Assembly (NCBI GenBank): GCA_019636475.1 | Contig: JAHBXN010000012.1 | Span: 16,898-80,897, forward strand | Direction of reading: 5' to 3' | Source: Phycisphaerae bacterium | GTDB lineage: Bacteria > Planctomycetota > Phycisphaerae > UBA1845 > UTPLA1 | DNA: 64,000 nt | In this document: one piece after another, positions 49,255 through 57,967 of the stretch | How positions within the stretch are numbered: the first letter of the stretch is position 1 | How the letters are laid out: each line of letters starts with the position of its first letter | Notes under the pieces: model-generated | What the model was told of the DNA's origin: nothing | Databases searched by the model: none | Seen by the model: only the letters and a program-made list of their open reading frames with translations | Translations under genes and position numbers: made by a program

Positions 49255-51192
49255 ATGCGGAAGCAATGGATGACAATGGTTGCAATGCTGCTGGTGGCGG
49301 CGGTGGTTGCCGCGCCGGTTCGTGCCGACGACGAGCCTGAAAAGAAGAACGCGGACAAGACCGCATCGAAGAAGGCGGACGCCGAGTCCGGGGCCGCCGA
49401 CAAAGCAAAGGGGGGCGCGACCGCCGTCGAGGCCGATCCCATCAAACGATTGATCGAAATCCGCGTCGACCCATTCCTCGTCCCCGCCAGGGCGATCAAC
49501 GTTCCGCTGCCCGGCCGCGTCCGAACCGCGCGTGAATTCATGGAGAACCTTGAGCAGCTTGCGAAGGACGACTCCGTCGGCGCAATCCTGCTTAACCTCG
49601 ACGGCCTTTCCCTCGCCATTCCTGACATCGAGGAACTTCGACGGGGACTGGTCAAATTCCGCGCATCCGGAAAGAAGGTGAAGGCCTATCTCAACTCCGG
49701 AGATCCGAACGGCTATCTCCTCGCCTGCGCCGCCGACGAAATCGCAATGGCGCCCAGCGGCTCGCTCGCCCTGCCCGGACTTGGCCGGGTTTTCACCTAT
49801 CTGAAGGGAATGTACCAGCTTCAGGGAATTGAGTACGAGGTGATCACGGCCGGCGAATTCAAATACCCCGGCTTTAACAACAGCCGAGAGCCGAACAATC
49901 ACTTCCTCGAAGAGATGAACGAGATCATGGACAACCAGTACGCCGACTATGTCCGGATGATCGCCGAAGGCCGAAAACTGAGCGAGGAAAAGGTTCGTGG
50001 CATCATCGACGAGTGCCTGTTCGACGCCGAAAATGCGAAGAACGCCGGACTGGTCGATGAGCTTGGATACTACGAGGAGTTTCGCGAACGCGTTCTGCGC
50101 CGTGAGAAATTCAAGAAGGGCTCCGACGGCTCCAGCGGCATGGCAAACATCACGTCGCTCCAGGACCTGCTCACGCAGATCACAAAGGAAATGTCCAAAG
50201 CCCAGGACAGCTACAAAGCGGTCGGACCGAAGATTGCTGTCCTGCACGCCCGCGGCCCCATCGTGGACCAGAGCCTCGGCGCCGGATTCGCGTCGTCGAT
50301 GATCATGCGGGACGACTTCGTCAAGACAATCGAGGAAATCCGCAAGAACAAGACCATCCGCGCAGTCGTGCTCCGAATCGACAGCCCCGGCGGATCGGCC
50401 TATGCATCGGACATCATCTGGAAAAAGCTCTGTGAACTGAACGACGAGAAGCCGCTGGTCGTGAGCATGGGCACCGTTGCGGGTTCCGGCGGTTATTACA
50501 TTGCCGCGCCCGGCAGATTGATCTTCGCCGAGCCGACAACAATCACGGGCTCCATCGGCGTGATCGCAATGCTCGCCAATCAGCGATCGGCCCTCAATCG
50601 GATGGACGTCAATGTCTATGAAATGAAACGCGGCAAGCGCGCCTTGCTCGGATCAGGTCATCGCGACATGTCACCCGAAGACAAAGAGCTGTTCAAAACC
50701 TACATCCTCGACACATACGAACAGTTCCTCGACCGCGTCGCCGAAGGCCGCAAGATGCCCAAGAAGGAACTCCGCAAGCTTGCCGGCGGCCGAATCTATA
50801 CCGGACGCCGAGCGCAGCAGATCGGCCTTGTGGATCGGCTCGGCGGACTCGATGACGCGATCGCGGCTGTCCGCAACATGGCTGATATCCCGGCCAGTGC
50901 CGAAATCAAGCTCGTTCACTACCCCCGCCCCAGCTCGCTCGGAGAACTGGCCGAGAGTTTCTTCGGGGTGACCGCGCTCCTCGAAACGGCCAAGCTCGCC
51001 CAGACGCCGGCCCAGACAGTGTCATTCGACCAGCAGTTGTCGATCTTCGGCGGCCAGCCGAAGGCACTCTGCTGGATGGCGGTCCCGGACCTGAACGCGC
51101 TCGTAACGCCCTGGACGCCGCAACTCGCGCCGTTCTCGCCATGGACCTTCGATGGAATGCCGGGCTTCACTAAGACGCCACAGCTACCATAA
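49255..51192 (+). CDS. sppA: exported SppA-family (S49) serine protease
   Basis: 645 residues, the long (67K) SppA form with two S49 domains. A signal peptide MRKQWMTMVAMLLVAAVVAAPVRA is followed by a Lys/Ala/Glu linker. The first domain holds the general-base lysine in AGEFKYPGFNN. The second domain holds the nucleophile in GTVAGSGGYYIAAPG, preceded by VLRIDSPGGSAYASD. The residue pairing matches the Ser/Lys dyad of SppA. It would degrade signal peptides or membrane protein remnants. Here it appears soluble and exported or weakly anchored. AGGAG lies 8 bases upstream of ATG 49255. The gene ends at a strong terminator. The preceding secreted protein gene may be on the same transcript, suggesting a substrate or partner. 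Confidence 0.9.
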   Translation: MRKQWMTMVAMLLVAAVVAAPVRADDEPEKKNADKTASKKADAESGAADKAKGGATAVEADPIKRLIEIRVDPFLVPARAINVPLPGRVRTAREFMENLEQLAKDDSVGAILLNLDGLSLAIPDIEELRRGLVKFRASGKKVKAYLNSGDPNGYLLACAADEIAMAPSGSLALPGLGRVFTYLKGMYQLQGIEYEVITAGEFKYPGFNNSREPNNHFLEEMNEIMDNQYADYVRMIAEGRKLSEEKVRGIIDECLFDAENAKNAGLVDELGYYEEFRERVLRREKFKKGSDGSSGMANITSLQDLLTQITKEMSKAQDSYKAVGPKIAVLHARGPIVDQSLGAGFASSMIMRDDFVKTIEEIRKNKTIRAVVLRIDSPGGSAYASDIIWKKLCELNDEKPLVVSMGTVAGSGGYYIAAPGRLIFAEPTTITGSIGVIAMLANQRSALNRMDVNVYEMKRGKRALLGSGHRDMSPEDKELFKTYILDTYEQFLDRVAEGRKMPKKELRKLAGGRIYTGRRAQQIGLVDRLGGLDDAIAAVRNMADIPASAEIKLVHYPRPSSLGELAESFFGVTALLETAKLAQTPAQTVSFDQQLSIFGGQPKALCWMAVPDLNALVTPWTPQLAPFSPWTFDGMPGFTKTPQLP

Positions 51193-51752
51193 GCTTCGCT
51201 TTTACAAAATGTTAATACGAGAACTGCGGCGAGAAACCGGGTTGCCGGCTCTCGCCGTTTTTCTTGGTCTGGGACTCAAACGGGAAAATGGCCTGGACCA
51301 CCGACTCGGCGTAAGAAAACAGGACACACATCGCCTATGACTAGGAAGGTGGCGGAATGCGGATACCGGACATTCTTCCGCGGCCGTTTTGCCTCGGAAG
51401 GGTCGATCGGCTATCATGCAGTGAAGTCAGTTTGTCGATTGTTGCGGGAGTGCCGCTGATTCGACAGGGGGTCTCGCTGTGGGGGCGAGGTAGTTTTTCG
51501 GACACTGACTTCGCATGAATCCGCCGCATCCGTCGGCTTTGCGAAAATCAAGGTCGGCCGGGTGACTATTTTGCGCTCTCCGCACCACAATGACCGGCCG
51601 ACGTGGGCAAGGAAATCGAATCGGGCGGTCGCGTGTTCCCTCCGTTTGACGGACGCAGCAAACCGAATGGATTGAGGCGGATAAACCATCCGAAGAAAAT
51701 AGAATCACTCTCTCCACGCAAAGAGACATTGAGAATGAAGGAGCTCAAAGAG
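51193..51752. other. intergenic region and long leader of the prepilin-like gene
   Basis: 560 bases. After the sppA terminator there are about 490 bases with no credible gene before the prepilin-like start. TATCAT around 51412-51417 could be a -10. A perfect 9-bp inverted repeat, GTCGGCCGG (51553-51561) and CCGGCCGAC (51594-51602), and a small hairpin CGGAT/ATCCG (51679-51693) suggest a structured 5' leader. A match to a known riboswitch could not be made. Confidence 0.45.
51227..51265 (+). terminator. intrinsic terminator after sppA
   Basis: CGGCGAGA (51227-51234) pairs with TCTCGCCG (51250-51257). Inside, two CCGG blocks (51237-51240 and 51245-51248) pair as well, giving a compact stem. 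A run of five T, then C and two more T, follows from 51258. It lies 34 bases after the sppA stop and ends that unit. Confidence 0.85.
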
Positions 51753-52646
51753 ATGAAGCGATACATTGGAAGGAATAAGGCTTTCACATTAATCGAGTTG
51801 CTGGTGGTCATCGCGATCATCGCGATTCTGATCAGCATTCTCCTGCCGGCGCTCACCAGCGCGAAGGTGACTGGCCAGCGGGTCAAGTGCCTCGCCGCCC
51901 TGAAGTCGGTGTTGCAGGTCACCACCGCCTACTCGGCCGACGATGTCAAAGGCGTGTACGGCCCCGTCCACCCGTGCGCCCCGTGCTGGATCTACGACGG
52001 CTACGCCGACTACGGTGGAGGCCCGGGCACCATGGACGAAATGAACTGGAATCAGGCATTCAGCCCGAATACGCGCCCCCTCAACAGGCTCCTCTACGGC
52101 TCGCTCGCTCAGAATAGTTCACCCGGCGACCGCGGCTGGTTCCAGGACTTCCAGTGCGCAGGCGACGACTACGGCTGGCAGGATGTGCCGGGCTTCGGCG
52201 CCGATCCCCGCGAATTGGAGAAGCCGTACTTCAAATCCAACGGAACTTCCTTCCGCCTGAATCAGTTGGCATGGAGCAACGGCCGACAGCTCGGCGTGCT
52301 CGGCCGACCGGTCTCACGAATTCCCGATACGGCGGTAACCGTCGCTTACATGGAGGCTCGAGCATTTCAGACGCTCTGGACGAACGAAATCTTCGGCTTC
52401 CTGAGCATTCCCGGTGGCTTGGAATTGACCACGCCGCACAAGAAACTGGGCTTCTTCAACCTCGGCTTTGTGGACGGTCACGCCAACAACGTGGACATGG
52501 GCAAAGGCACATTCTATCCTCGCACTGCCGAGCGGGAGTTTCTCGACATCCGTGGCACCTGGGGCCGCATGGACTGCCTGCCCGACCAGTGGTATCCTGA
52601 CAGCAGTGCCGGCGATTGTGCCGCTGCCGGTCCGACCTGCAACTAG
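51753..52646 (+). CDS. type IV prepilin-like / H-X9-DG-type secreted protein
   Basis: 297 residues. The leader MKRYIGRNKAFTLIELLVVIAIIAIL is the type IV prepilin cleavage site: basic short leader, then FTLIEL with Glu at +5, and an Ala at -1 instead of the usual Gly. A long hydrophobic helix follows. The C-terminal region contains TTPHKKLGFFNLGFVDGHANNVD, the H-Xn-DG motif of planctomycete prepilin-type proteins (11 rather than 9 residues between H and DG). Such proteins are very numerous in planctomycete genomes, and their assembly into pili is unproven. ATG 51753 has AAGGAG 9 bases upstream; ATG 51735 and the earlier frame lack a site. It is followed by the zinc-ribbon gene and a terminator. 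Confidence 0.88.
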   Translation: MKRYIGRNKAFTLIELLVVIAIIAILISILLPALTSAKVTGQRVKCLAALKSVLQVTTAYSADDVKGVYGPVHPCAPCWIYDGYADYGGGPGTMDEMNWNQAFSPNTRPLNRLLYGSLAQNSSPGDRGWFQDFQCAGDDYGWQDVPGFGADPRELEKPYFKSNGTSFRLNQLAWSNGRQLGVLGRPVSRIPDTAVTVAYMEARAFQTLWTNEIFGFLSIPGGLELTTPHKKLGFFNLGFVDGHANNVDMGKGTFYPRTAEREFLDIRGTWGRMDCLPDQWYPDSSAGDCAAAGPTCN

Positions 52647-52692
52647 AATCCAGTGTCTCGACTGGCTGTGGCGGCCCTAAGGAGTCAACCCT

Positions 52693-53046
52693 ATGAAACG
52701 TCAGGTCATACTAATTGCCATTCTGGTTCTCGGAGCCGCGGTCAGCGCCTATGTCTGGACAAGGCCGGGAGAGAACGAGGTCGACCAGAACCTCGCCGCC
52801 CAGAAGCAGGAATTTGTCTGCGAAAAATGCGGCACACGGTTCGAGTTGACCGTGGCCGAATCTACCGCGATGTACCGATCCGAAACCGGCGTCACCTGCC
52901 CGAATTGCAAGGCAGGCGGTGCTGAAAAGACCGATGTGAAGGTTCGGGTGTCTGGTTTCGCCTCGGAGGAGGACAAGGAGGCGGCCGCCGCCGATGAATC
53001 CGGCGAATCCGCCAAGTCCTTCGGATCGCGTTCCAGAGCCCAGTAG
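52693..53046 (+). CDS. small membrane-anchored zinc-ribbon protein
   Basis: 117 residues. One N-terminal membrane segment (VILIAILVLGAAVSAYVW) is followed by a compact zinc ribbon: FVCEKCGTRFEL and VTCPNCKAGG give two CxxC pairs about 23 residues apart, resembling FmdB/DUF1922-type ribbons. The C-terminal 30 residues are acidic and Ser/Ala-rich. The gene lies 46 bp after the prepilin-like gene with AAGGAG 8 bases before ATG and before a perfect terminator, so the two genes are one transcript. Its role is unknown; the shared operon suggests a partner in pseudopilin processing or assembly. Confidence 0.75.
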   Translation: MKRQVILIAILVLGAAVSAYVWTRPGENEVDQNLAAQKQEFVCEKCGTRFELTVAESTAMYRSETGVTCPNCKAGGAEKTDVKVRVSGFASEEDKEAAAADESGESAKSFGSRSRAQ

Positions 53047-53077
53047 CGGCCGACCGAGTCCATTCAGTGTATTTCCG

Positions 53078-53114
53078 CGAGAGGCGAGGACCATTCCTCG
53101 CCTCTCGTCGTTTT
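53078..53114 (+). terminator. strong intrinsic terminator after the zinc-ribbon gene
   Basis: CGAGAGGCGAGGA (53078-53090) and TCCTCGCCTCTCG (53095-53107) form a perfect 13-bp stem with a CCAT loop, followed by TCGTTTT. It is the best terminator in the window. Confidence 0.92.
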
Positions 53115-53237
53115 GCGGCATCTTCGCCTCGGATTCCACGAATCGGCCTGTCGGAGTACGCTGATTGCAGCCGGACTTTGCGGCGCAGTCCGAAGCCACG
53201 GTAACAGACGTGGGTCAATTCTCTCCGCGGCATCGTC

Positions 53238-54722
53238 ATGAGAGATTACGAATGCGACATCTGCATCATCGGATCCGGCTTTGGTGGGTCCGTCTGCGCA
53301 CTTCGAGCCGCCCAAGCGGGATGCCGCGTCGTCCTTCTTGAACGCGGACCGCGATTGTCAGCCGATCACTTTGAAGACCTCGCCGCCGGAAACCGACCGA
53401 TCTTCCGAATGCAGGATTTGTTTTCTCGTCAGCGCAACGCCGACATTCCCGACGGCATCGTCGATCTCCAATTCGCGGGCGGACTCTGCGCCGTCACCGC
53501 CAGCGCGGTCGGCGGCGGGTCCCATCTCTATACAGCCGTTACCCTGCGCGCGCCGGAGGAAACCTTCACGCCACAATGGTCGGCGCTTTCTCGTATGGTC
53601 ATGGATCCGTATTACGATCGTGTCGAGGCAATCATCCGGCCCACAAGGCTGCCGCACACCCTGCCGCGAACGGCCGCGATGCAGTCTGCCGCTTCGCACA
53701 TCGGCGGCCGCTGCGTCCGGTTGCCGCTCGCCATGGACTGGCCCGAAAATGCCTCCGACATGGCACAACCGCCGACAACATCCGGCCTTCGCAGGGAAGT
53801 CGCGACCTGGCTGCAGGGCGGTCGAACATGCCGAAAACGAACACTCGACAGAACCTACCTCGCACAGGCGGAATCGGCCGGCGCGGAAATCCGTGCAATG
53901 CACGATGTCACGGCTATTGCACCGCTTGATATCGACGGCGGTTACGAAGTCCGATTCAACCGCCCCTCAAACGAATACGGCACCGAAGCAGGCTCGCTCA
54001 GGGCGAGGCGAGTCGTCCTCTCCGCCGGAACATTCGGCACAATGAAGCTGCTGTTCCATTGCCGCGACGCAATCGGCACGCTGCCCCATCTCAGCGCCGC
54101 GTTGGGCTGGCGATTCCATACAAACGGCGACTTCGGAGCGGCCATCATCGGCGCGGCCGAGCCGGACGCGGACAGCGGGCCGCCCGTCACAGGCTGGATC
54201 GATTGCTGGAGCGATGATCGACTGTTCCTGATGGATACAGGAGTCTGGCCGATTGGCAGTCTGACGGCGTTATCGACTTCACTGGGACGCGCCTGGTCGA
54301 TCGGAGTCATGGGTTTCGACGACAATCCCTGTCGGCTCAATTGGGAAACCAACGGTCACTCGCCACGCGGCCGATGGCGATTCACGCGCGATGCCGCGCG
54401 GAGTTCTGCATTTGACGAGCGACGACTCGCACGCTTGCGTGATCTGGCCCGGGCAGTGGGCGGAAGGTTGCTCGCGCCGCCGGCATGGTTCGACCGCCGC
54501 ATGCCCTCCACCGTGCATCCAATGGGCGGCGCGGTCATCGCGGAATCGCCGGCGCAAGGCGTGACAAACCCGTTTGGCGAGGTCTTCGGACATCCCGGCT
54601 TGTATCTTGCGGATGCAAGCCTCTTTCCGACTCCAACCGGCGTCGCCCCGAGCATGACCATCGCGGCCGTCGCCGAATGGGTGATCGAACACCTGCTTGC
54701 CGAAGCGGGAGCAAAAGCTTGA
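53238..54722 (+). CDS. GMC-type FAD oxidoreductase (cholesterol-oxidase-like)
   Basis: 494 residues. The dinucleotide-binding motif GSGFGG (12-17) follows IC-II strands at the N-terminus, and LLERGP is the FAD-ribose Glu. The mid-region AVGGGSHLYTAVTLR is the GMC stretch that binds the isoalloxazine ring. The C-terminus has STVHPMGGAVI and HPGLYLADASLFPTPTGVAPSMTIAA, matching the catalytic-His and FAD-end motifs of GMC choline/glucose/cholesterol oxidases. It would oxidise an alcohol with FAD and O2 or another acceptor. There is no signal peptide. The next gene (PLP enzyme) starts about 26 bp after the stop or overlaps it by 4 bp if a TTG start is used, so the two act together. The substrate is unknown. 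Confidence 0.85.
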   Translation: MRDYECDICIIGSGFGGSVCALRAAQAGCRVVLLERGPRLSADHFEDLAAGNRPIFRMQDLFSRQRNADIPDGIVDLQFAGGLCAVTASAVGGGSHLYTAVTLRAPEETFTPQWSALSRMVMDPYYDRVEAIIRPTRLPHTLPRTAAMQSAASHIGGRCVRLPLAMDWPENASDMAQPPTTSGLRREVATWLQGGRTCRKRTLDRTYLAQAESAGAEIRAMHDVTAIAPLDIDGGYEVRFNRPSNEYGTEAGSLRARRVVLSAGTFGTMKLLFHCRDAIGTLPHLSAALGWRFHTNGDFGAAIIGAAEPDADSGPPVTGWIDCWSDDRLFLMDTGVWPIGSLTALSTSLGRAWSIGVMGFDDNPCRLNWETNGHSPRGRWRFTRDAARSSAFDERRLARLRDLARAVGGRLLAPPAWFDRRMPSTVHPMGGAVIAESPAQGVTNPFGEVFGHPGLYLADASLFPTPTGVAPSMTIAAVAEWVIEHLLAEAGAKA

Positions 54723-54748
54723 CGACCGCTCAGTCCGGATCAATCGCG

Positions 54749-55828
54749 ATGCCGCTCTTCGACCGTTTCCCGCGCCTGCGTGAAGCGTTGCCGAGGGTCG
54801 AACTGGGAGAGTGGCCCACGCCGGTCCACAACGCGCCGCGTTTCGCCAATGCGCACGGCCTGAAATCCCTGCACATCAAACGAGAAGACAAGAGCCACCC
54901 GCTCTGTGGCGGCAACAAGGTTCGCGGCCTCGAGTTTCTCCTGGCCGAAGCGCGCAGCCGCGATATAAGGACGCTTGTCACCTTCAGTTCCGCAGGCAGT
55001 CATCACATCAGCCGGACCGCATTTCACGCCCGCAGATTCAACATCGGCGTCGTCGCCGTCATCGTCGATCAGCCGCCGACCGAATATCTTCAGGCGAATC
55101 TCGGCGTCGGAATCACCGCGGCCGCGGAATACATTCCGGCCAGCTATCTCACCGTGCTGGTCAAAACTCTCGGGCAGGTTCTGCGCAACGCTTCGGGCGA
55201 GCGATCGCCCTGCCTCTATGTCGCGCCCGGAGGCACATCACCCCTGACGTGCATCGGCCATGTGAATGCGGCGATGGAGCTTCGAGATCAGGTGGATGCC
55301 GGGATCCTGCCAATGCCTGATTACATCTATGTGCCGCTCGGCAGCCTCGGAACTGCCGCCGGTCTGGCACTCGGTTGCAAACTGGCGGGAATTCACGCGC
55401 ACATTGTTGGCGTCACCAATTCGTATCGGCTGTACTGCACCCGCGGCCGGCTCCTGAGACTCGCAAATCGCACCATCCGGCTACTGCACCGCCATGACCC
55501 CACCGTGCCGCATGTCCACCCAACGAGATCCGATGTTTCCGTCTTCCATCATGCACTCGGAGAAGGCTATGCGAAGCCGACCGAGAGCGGCCGGCGCCTG
55601 ATTCAGGAGATGCTCGATCTGGAATGCGTTCGACTCGACGGCACCTATACGTCCAAGACGCTTGATGGAGCGCTTCAATTCATCGAACTGCACGGCACCC
55701 ACGACAGGCATCATCTATTCTGGCACACGTTCGATACGCTGCCGCTGTCAAATCCGTGGCCTGAACAGATTCCGCCGGCGCTGCGGCGATACTTCATCAG
55801 CCGACAGGACAAGTCTGCGCCGGGCTGA
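54749..55828 (+). CDS. PLP-dependent ACC deaminase / D-cysteine desulfhydrase-like enzyme
   Basis: 359 residues from ATG 54749. Fold-type II PLP enzyme: LGEWPTPVHNAPRFANAHGLKSLHIKREDKSHPLCGGNKVRGLEF has the Schiff-base lysine as K57 in GGNKVRG, followed by TFSSAGSHHISRTAFHARRFNIGVVAVIV and the phosphate-binding LGSLGTAAGLALG. This matches the family of 1-aminocyclopropane-1-carboxylate deaminase/D-cysteine desulfhydrase. The C-terminus is longer than usual with HRHDPTVPHVHPTRSDVSVFHHALGEGY. An alternative TTG start at 54719 overlaps the upstream stop (TTGA) and has GGGAG 8 bases ahead. The two functions cannot be separated by sequence alone. The coding end overlaps the converging DUF354 gene by 32 bp. 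Confidence 0.82.
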   Translation: MPLFDRFPRLREALPRVELGEWPTPVHNAPRFANAHGLKSLHIKREDKSHPLCGGNKVRGLEFLLAEARSRDIRTLVTFSSAGSHHISRTAFHARRFNIGVVAVIVDQPPTEYLQANLGVGITAAAEYIPASYLTVLVKTLGQVLRNASGERSPCLYVAPGGTSPLTCIGHVNAAMELRDQVDAGILPMPDYIYVPLGSLGTAAGLALGCKLAGIHAHIVGVTNSYRLYCTRGRLLRLANRTIRLLHRHDPTVPHVHPTRSDVSVFHHALGEGYAKPTESGRRLIQEMLDLECVRLDGTYTSKTLDGALQFIELHGTHDRHHLFWHTFDTLPLSNPWPEQIPPALRRYFISRQDKSAPG

Positions 55829-56921
55829 GCGCCTGAGCAATGTACTCACGCGACCAGGCATGAATCTCCGCCGTTGACTGGCGATCGCACATCCTCCGCG
55901 TCAGTTCAAGGAACCACGGCACCGGATCGATCCGGCGTGCCAGCATAGTGGCCCGACGTTTCTCGAATACGTCGCGACGATTGGGCAGGGCGTGTATCGA
56001 CCGCACATCCCGCACCAGGTCCGCCTCCTGGCCCGGCCGATACCCGAACGCCAGACCCGCCTCTTCCAGTTCGCGAATCACCGATATCCGGCCGGCAAAC
56101 GTGTTGATCTTGAAAGCAGGCACCCCGAGTAGCGCGCTCTCCACCGTCATCGACTGGCTGTCGCTGATCAGAAACTCCGCCTGGCTCAGCACATGGTGCA
56201 TCCGGTCCGGCGGCAACGGCATACGATGGCATTCGAATTCCGCCGGGAGCGGTTTCTCGCTGCTGATGAAAACACGCATCTCCGGAGACGTTAACGCAAC
56301 GATGTCGCGAATCATCTCCTCGCTCATGCCGCGCGCCCCGATGTCGTGATGCGCCTGAAGCGAGCTCAGCCGAATGACGGCGTACCGCTCAGACGCCGAC
56401 AGCCCCAGTTCCCCCCGAACCCCCGCGTCCGGAGCAAAACGCGCCGGATGAAGATAAAACAGCTTCTGATATGCGGGATAGGTGAAGTGCCGCAGACCGT
56501 GATTCTCATATGCCAGTGCCTCCGGAGTGACAATGGCGTGCGCAAGGGGATAGGCCAGCCACCGAAACAGCGGAATATACTTCGCATCATCCTCGCAAAG
56601 AACCATCGATCTCGCTCCGCAGCATCGGGCAATTCGCGCCGCGTGAACACTCGTCCCCATGATGACGCGAGGGCGGCATCTTCGCGCAAGAGCGAACATC
56701 GCCGCCTCGCGCCGAAGCAGCTCCCGGAACTGGCCCGCAAGGCCGTTTCCCACCGGCGCCAGCGTCACATACTCAATGCCGTAGCGGTCCATCAACCGCG
56801 TCGTGATGTCCTTCTCACGCGCGGCGACAAGAAACGTCGTTCCTTCGCGCGACCAGGCCTCCATCACTGGCCGAAACAGGTGAAGCTGCGCGGGATGGTT
56901 GATTTCAATCAGGATATCCAA
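55797..56921 (-). CDS. DUF354 family protein (GT-B-fold, UDP-GlcNAc 2-epimerase-like)
   Basis: 374 residues. The start DILIEINHPAQLHLFRPVMEAWSREG is typical of DUF354, a GT-B-fold family related to UDP-GlcNAc 2-epimerases and glycosyltransferases. It also contains VIMGTSVHAARIARCCGARSMVLCEDDAKYIPL and LSQAEFLISDSQSMTVESALLGVPAFKINTFAG near the C-terminal half. It belongs with the nearby minus-strand sugar genes. The start codon is TTG 56921 with GGAAG upstream. It follows the GT2 gene by 45 bp. The reaction is not established; transfer or epimerisation of a nucleotide sugar is likely. Confidence 0.8.
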   Translation of the reverse strand: MDILIEINHPAQLHLFRPVMEAWSREGTTFLVAAREKDITTRLMDRYGIEYVTLAPVGNGLAGQFRELLRREAAMFALARRCRPRVIMGTSVHAARIARCCGARSMVLCEDDAKYIPLFRWLAYPLAHAIVTPEALAYENHGLRHFTYPAYQKLFYLHPARFAPDAGVRGELGLSASERYAVIRLSSLQAHHDIGARGMSEEMIRDIVALTSPEMRVFISSEKPLPAEFECHRMPLPPDRMHHVLSQAEFLISDSQSMTVESALLGVPAFKINTFAGRISVIRELEEAGLAFGYRPGQEADLVRDVRSIHALPNRRDVFEKRRATMLARRIDPVPWFLELTRRMCDRQSTAEIHAWSREYIAQALSPAQTCPVG

Positions 56922-56966
56922 GTCTTCTTCCGAACTTCGTCAATCCGACTTCGCCCGCGCTGCGCT

Positions 56967-57920
56967 TCAGCCGCCCTTGAGGTCTCGATTGGCCTCCATG
57001 TCAAAGAGCATGGCGAACAACAGCGATTGAAGGCCGGAGACAAACATGAACACGGCAAATAACGCGCTCGTCGCGGCGATGGGGCCGTCCACAAGGCGCT
57101 CGATGAACAGATAGACGCCGAAGATCGCGCCCGGAACGAGCAGGACCACGCCGAATAGATAGAAAAAAATCAGCGGATGAAAATCGCGGATGATGTACTT
57201 CTGCACCATTCGCTTCACGAACAACCTGCAAAGCAGCATGGAAATGGTGAAGACCACGGATCGGATGCGAATCTTGCTCTGCTCGCCGATTCCGTAAATC
57301 GGCTTCACCGGCACATCCATCACGCGCATGTTGTGGATATTGAGTGTCACGAGAAAGTCATTCGGCATGCCGTAGCGCGGGTAGATGTCGGCGAGCGGCA
57401 AGAGCTTCAACCCGCGCTTGTTAAGCGCCGTGTATCCCGTCTGGGAGTCTGTAACGTGCCAGTAGCCGCTGGCGATTTTGGTCAGAAGCGTCAGCACGGA
57501 ATTCCCAAGATAGCGCACCCGCGGAATCTTCCGCCATGCCTCGCCCGTGACCAGCCGATTCCCCTTTGTGTAGTCGGCTCGATCCTCCACAACCGGATCG
57601 AGCAGCGCCGGCAGGTCGTCCGGATCCATCTGCCCGTCGCCCGCCATGACCACCGAGATATCAATGTCATGATCACGACACCAGCAATAGCCGGTCGAAA
57701 TCGCCCCGCCGACGCCCCGATTCCTCTCATGCCGAATCAGGTGGACTCGCGAATCCGTCGAGGCGATTCGCCGAACCACGTCCGATGTGCTGTCAGGACT
57801 GCAATCATCGACGACGACGATATGATCCACGTAGCCCGGCATCGACCGCAGCGTCCGCTCAATCTGCGTCTCCTCTCGATAGGCCGGAACAACGATGCCG
57901 ATTGATTTGTCACGATACAT
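56967..57920 (-). CDS. GT2 family glycosyltransferase (DPM1-like, membrane)
   Basis: 317 residues. The N-terminal GT2 domain begins IGIVVPAYREETQIERTLRSM and has the DDCSPDST nucleotide-binding block, VVMAGDGQMDPDDLP (DxD-like) and NRLVTGEAWRKIPRVRYLGNSVLT. It ends in two hydrophobic membrane segments (LIFFYLFGVVLLVPGAIFGVYL and ATSALFAVFMFVSGLQSLLFAML). This is the layout of polyprenyl-phosphate sugar synthases with C-terminal anchors, which load lipid carriers with a sugar for surface glycans. ATG 57920 is chosen because the family motif starts there and AAGGA is about 13 bases upstream; the open frame reaches back into the WlbA-like gene. The spacing to the upstream gene is 47 bp. Confidence 0.85.
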   Translation of the reverse strand: MYRDKSIGIVVPAYREETQIERTLRSMPGYVDHIVVVDDCSPDSTSDVVRRIASTDSRVHLIRHERNRGVGGAISTGYCWCRDHDIDISVVMAGDGQMDPDDLPALLDPVVEDRADYTKGNRLVTGEAWRKIPRVRYLGNSVLTLLTKIASGYWHVTDSQTGYTALNKRGLKLLPLADIYPRYGMPNDFLVTLNIHNMRVMDVPVKPIYGIGEQSKIRIRSVVFTISMLLCRLFVKRMVQKYIIRDFHPLIFFYLFGVVLLVPGAIFGVYLFIERLVDGPIAATSALFAVFMFVSGLQSLLFAMLFDMEANRDLKGG

Positions 57921-57967
57921 TCGCTGATGGGGTTCCTTCTGCGAGATTCGAACCGGCGCCCCACGCC

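Noticed and set aside
48322..50247. Minus-strand open frame of 641 codons opposite the secreted protein and sppA
   Set aside because: Despite its length it crosses two genes whose signal peptides, active sites and ribosome binding sites are clear; its translation is Phe/Leu/Arg-rich without family patterns.
51520..51750. Cyclic di-GMP (GEMM) riboswitch upstream of the prepilin-like gene
   Set aside because: Fragments such as GCAGCAAACC and, on the other strand, CGCAAAGCC resemble parts of the consensus, but they are not on the same strand in the right order.
57930..57960. T-arm-like sequence GGTTCGAATC on the minus strand near 57945
   Set aside because: The flanking bases do not form a 5-bp T-stem, and no acceptor or anticodon arm is present; it lies in the short gap between two sugar genes.
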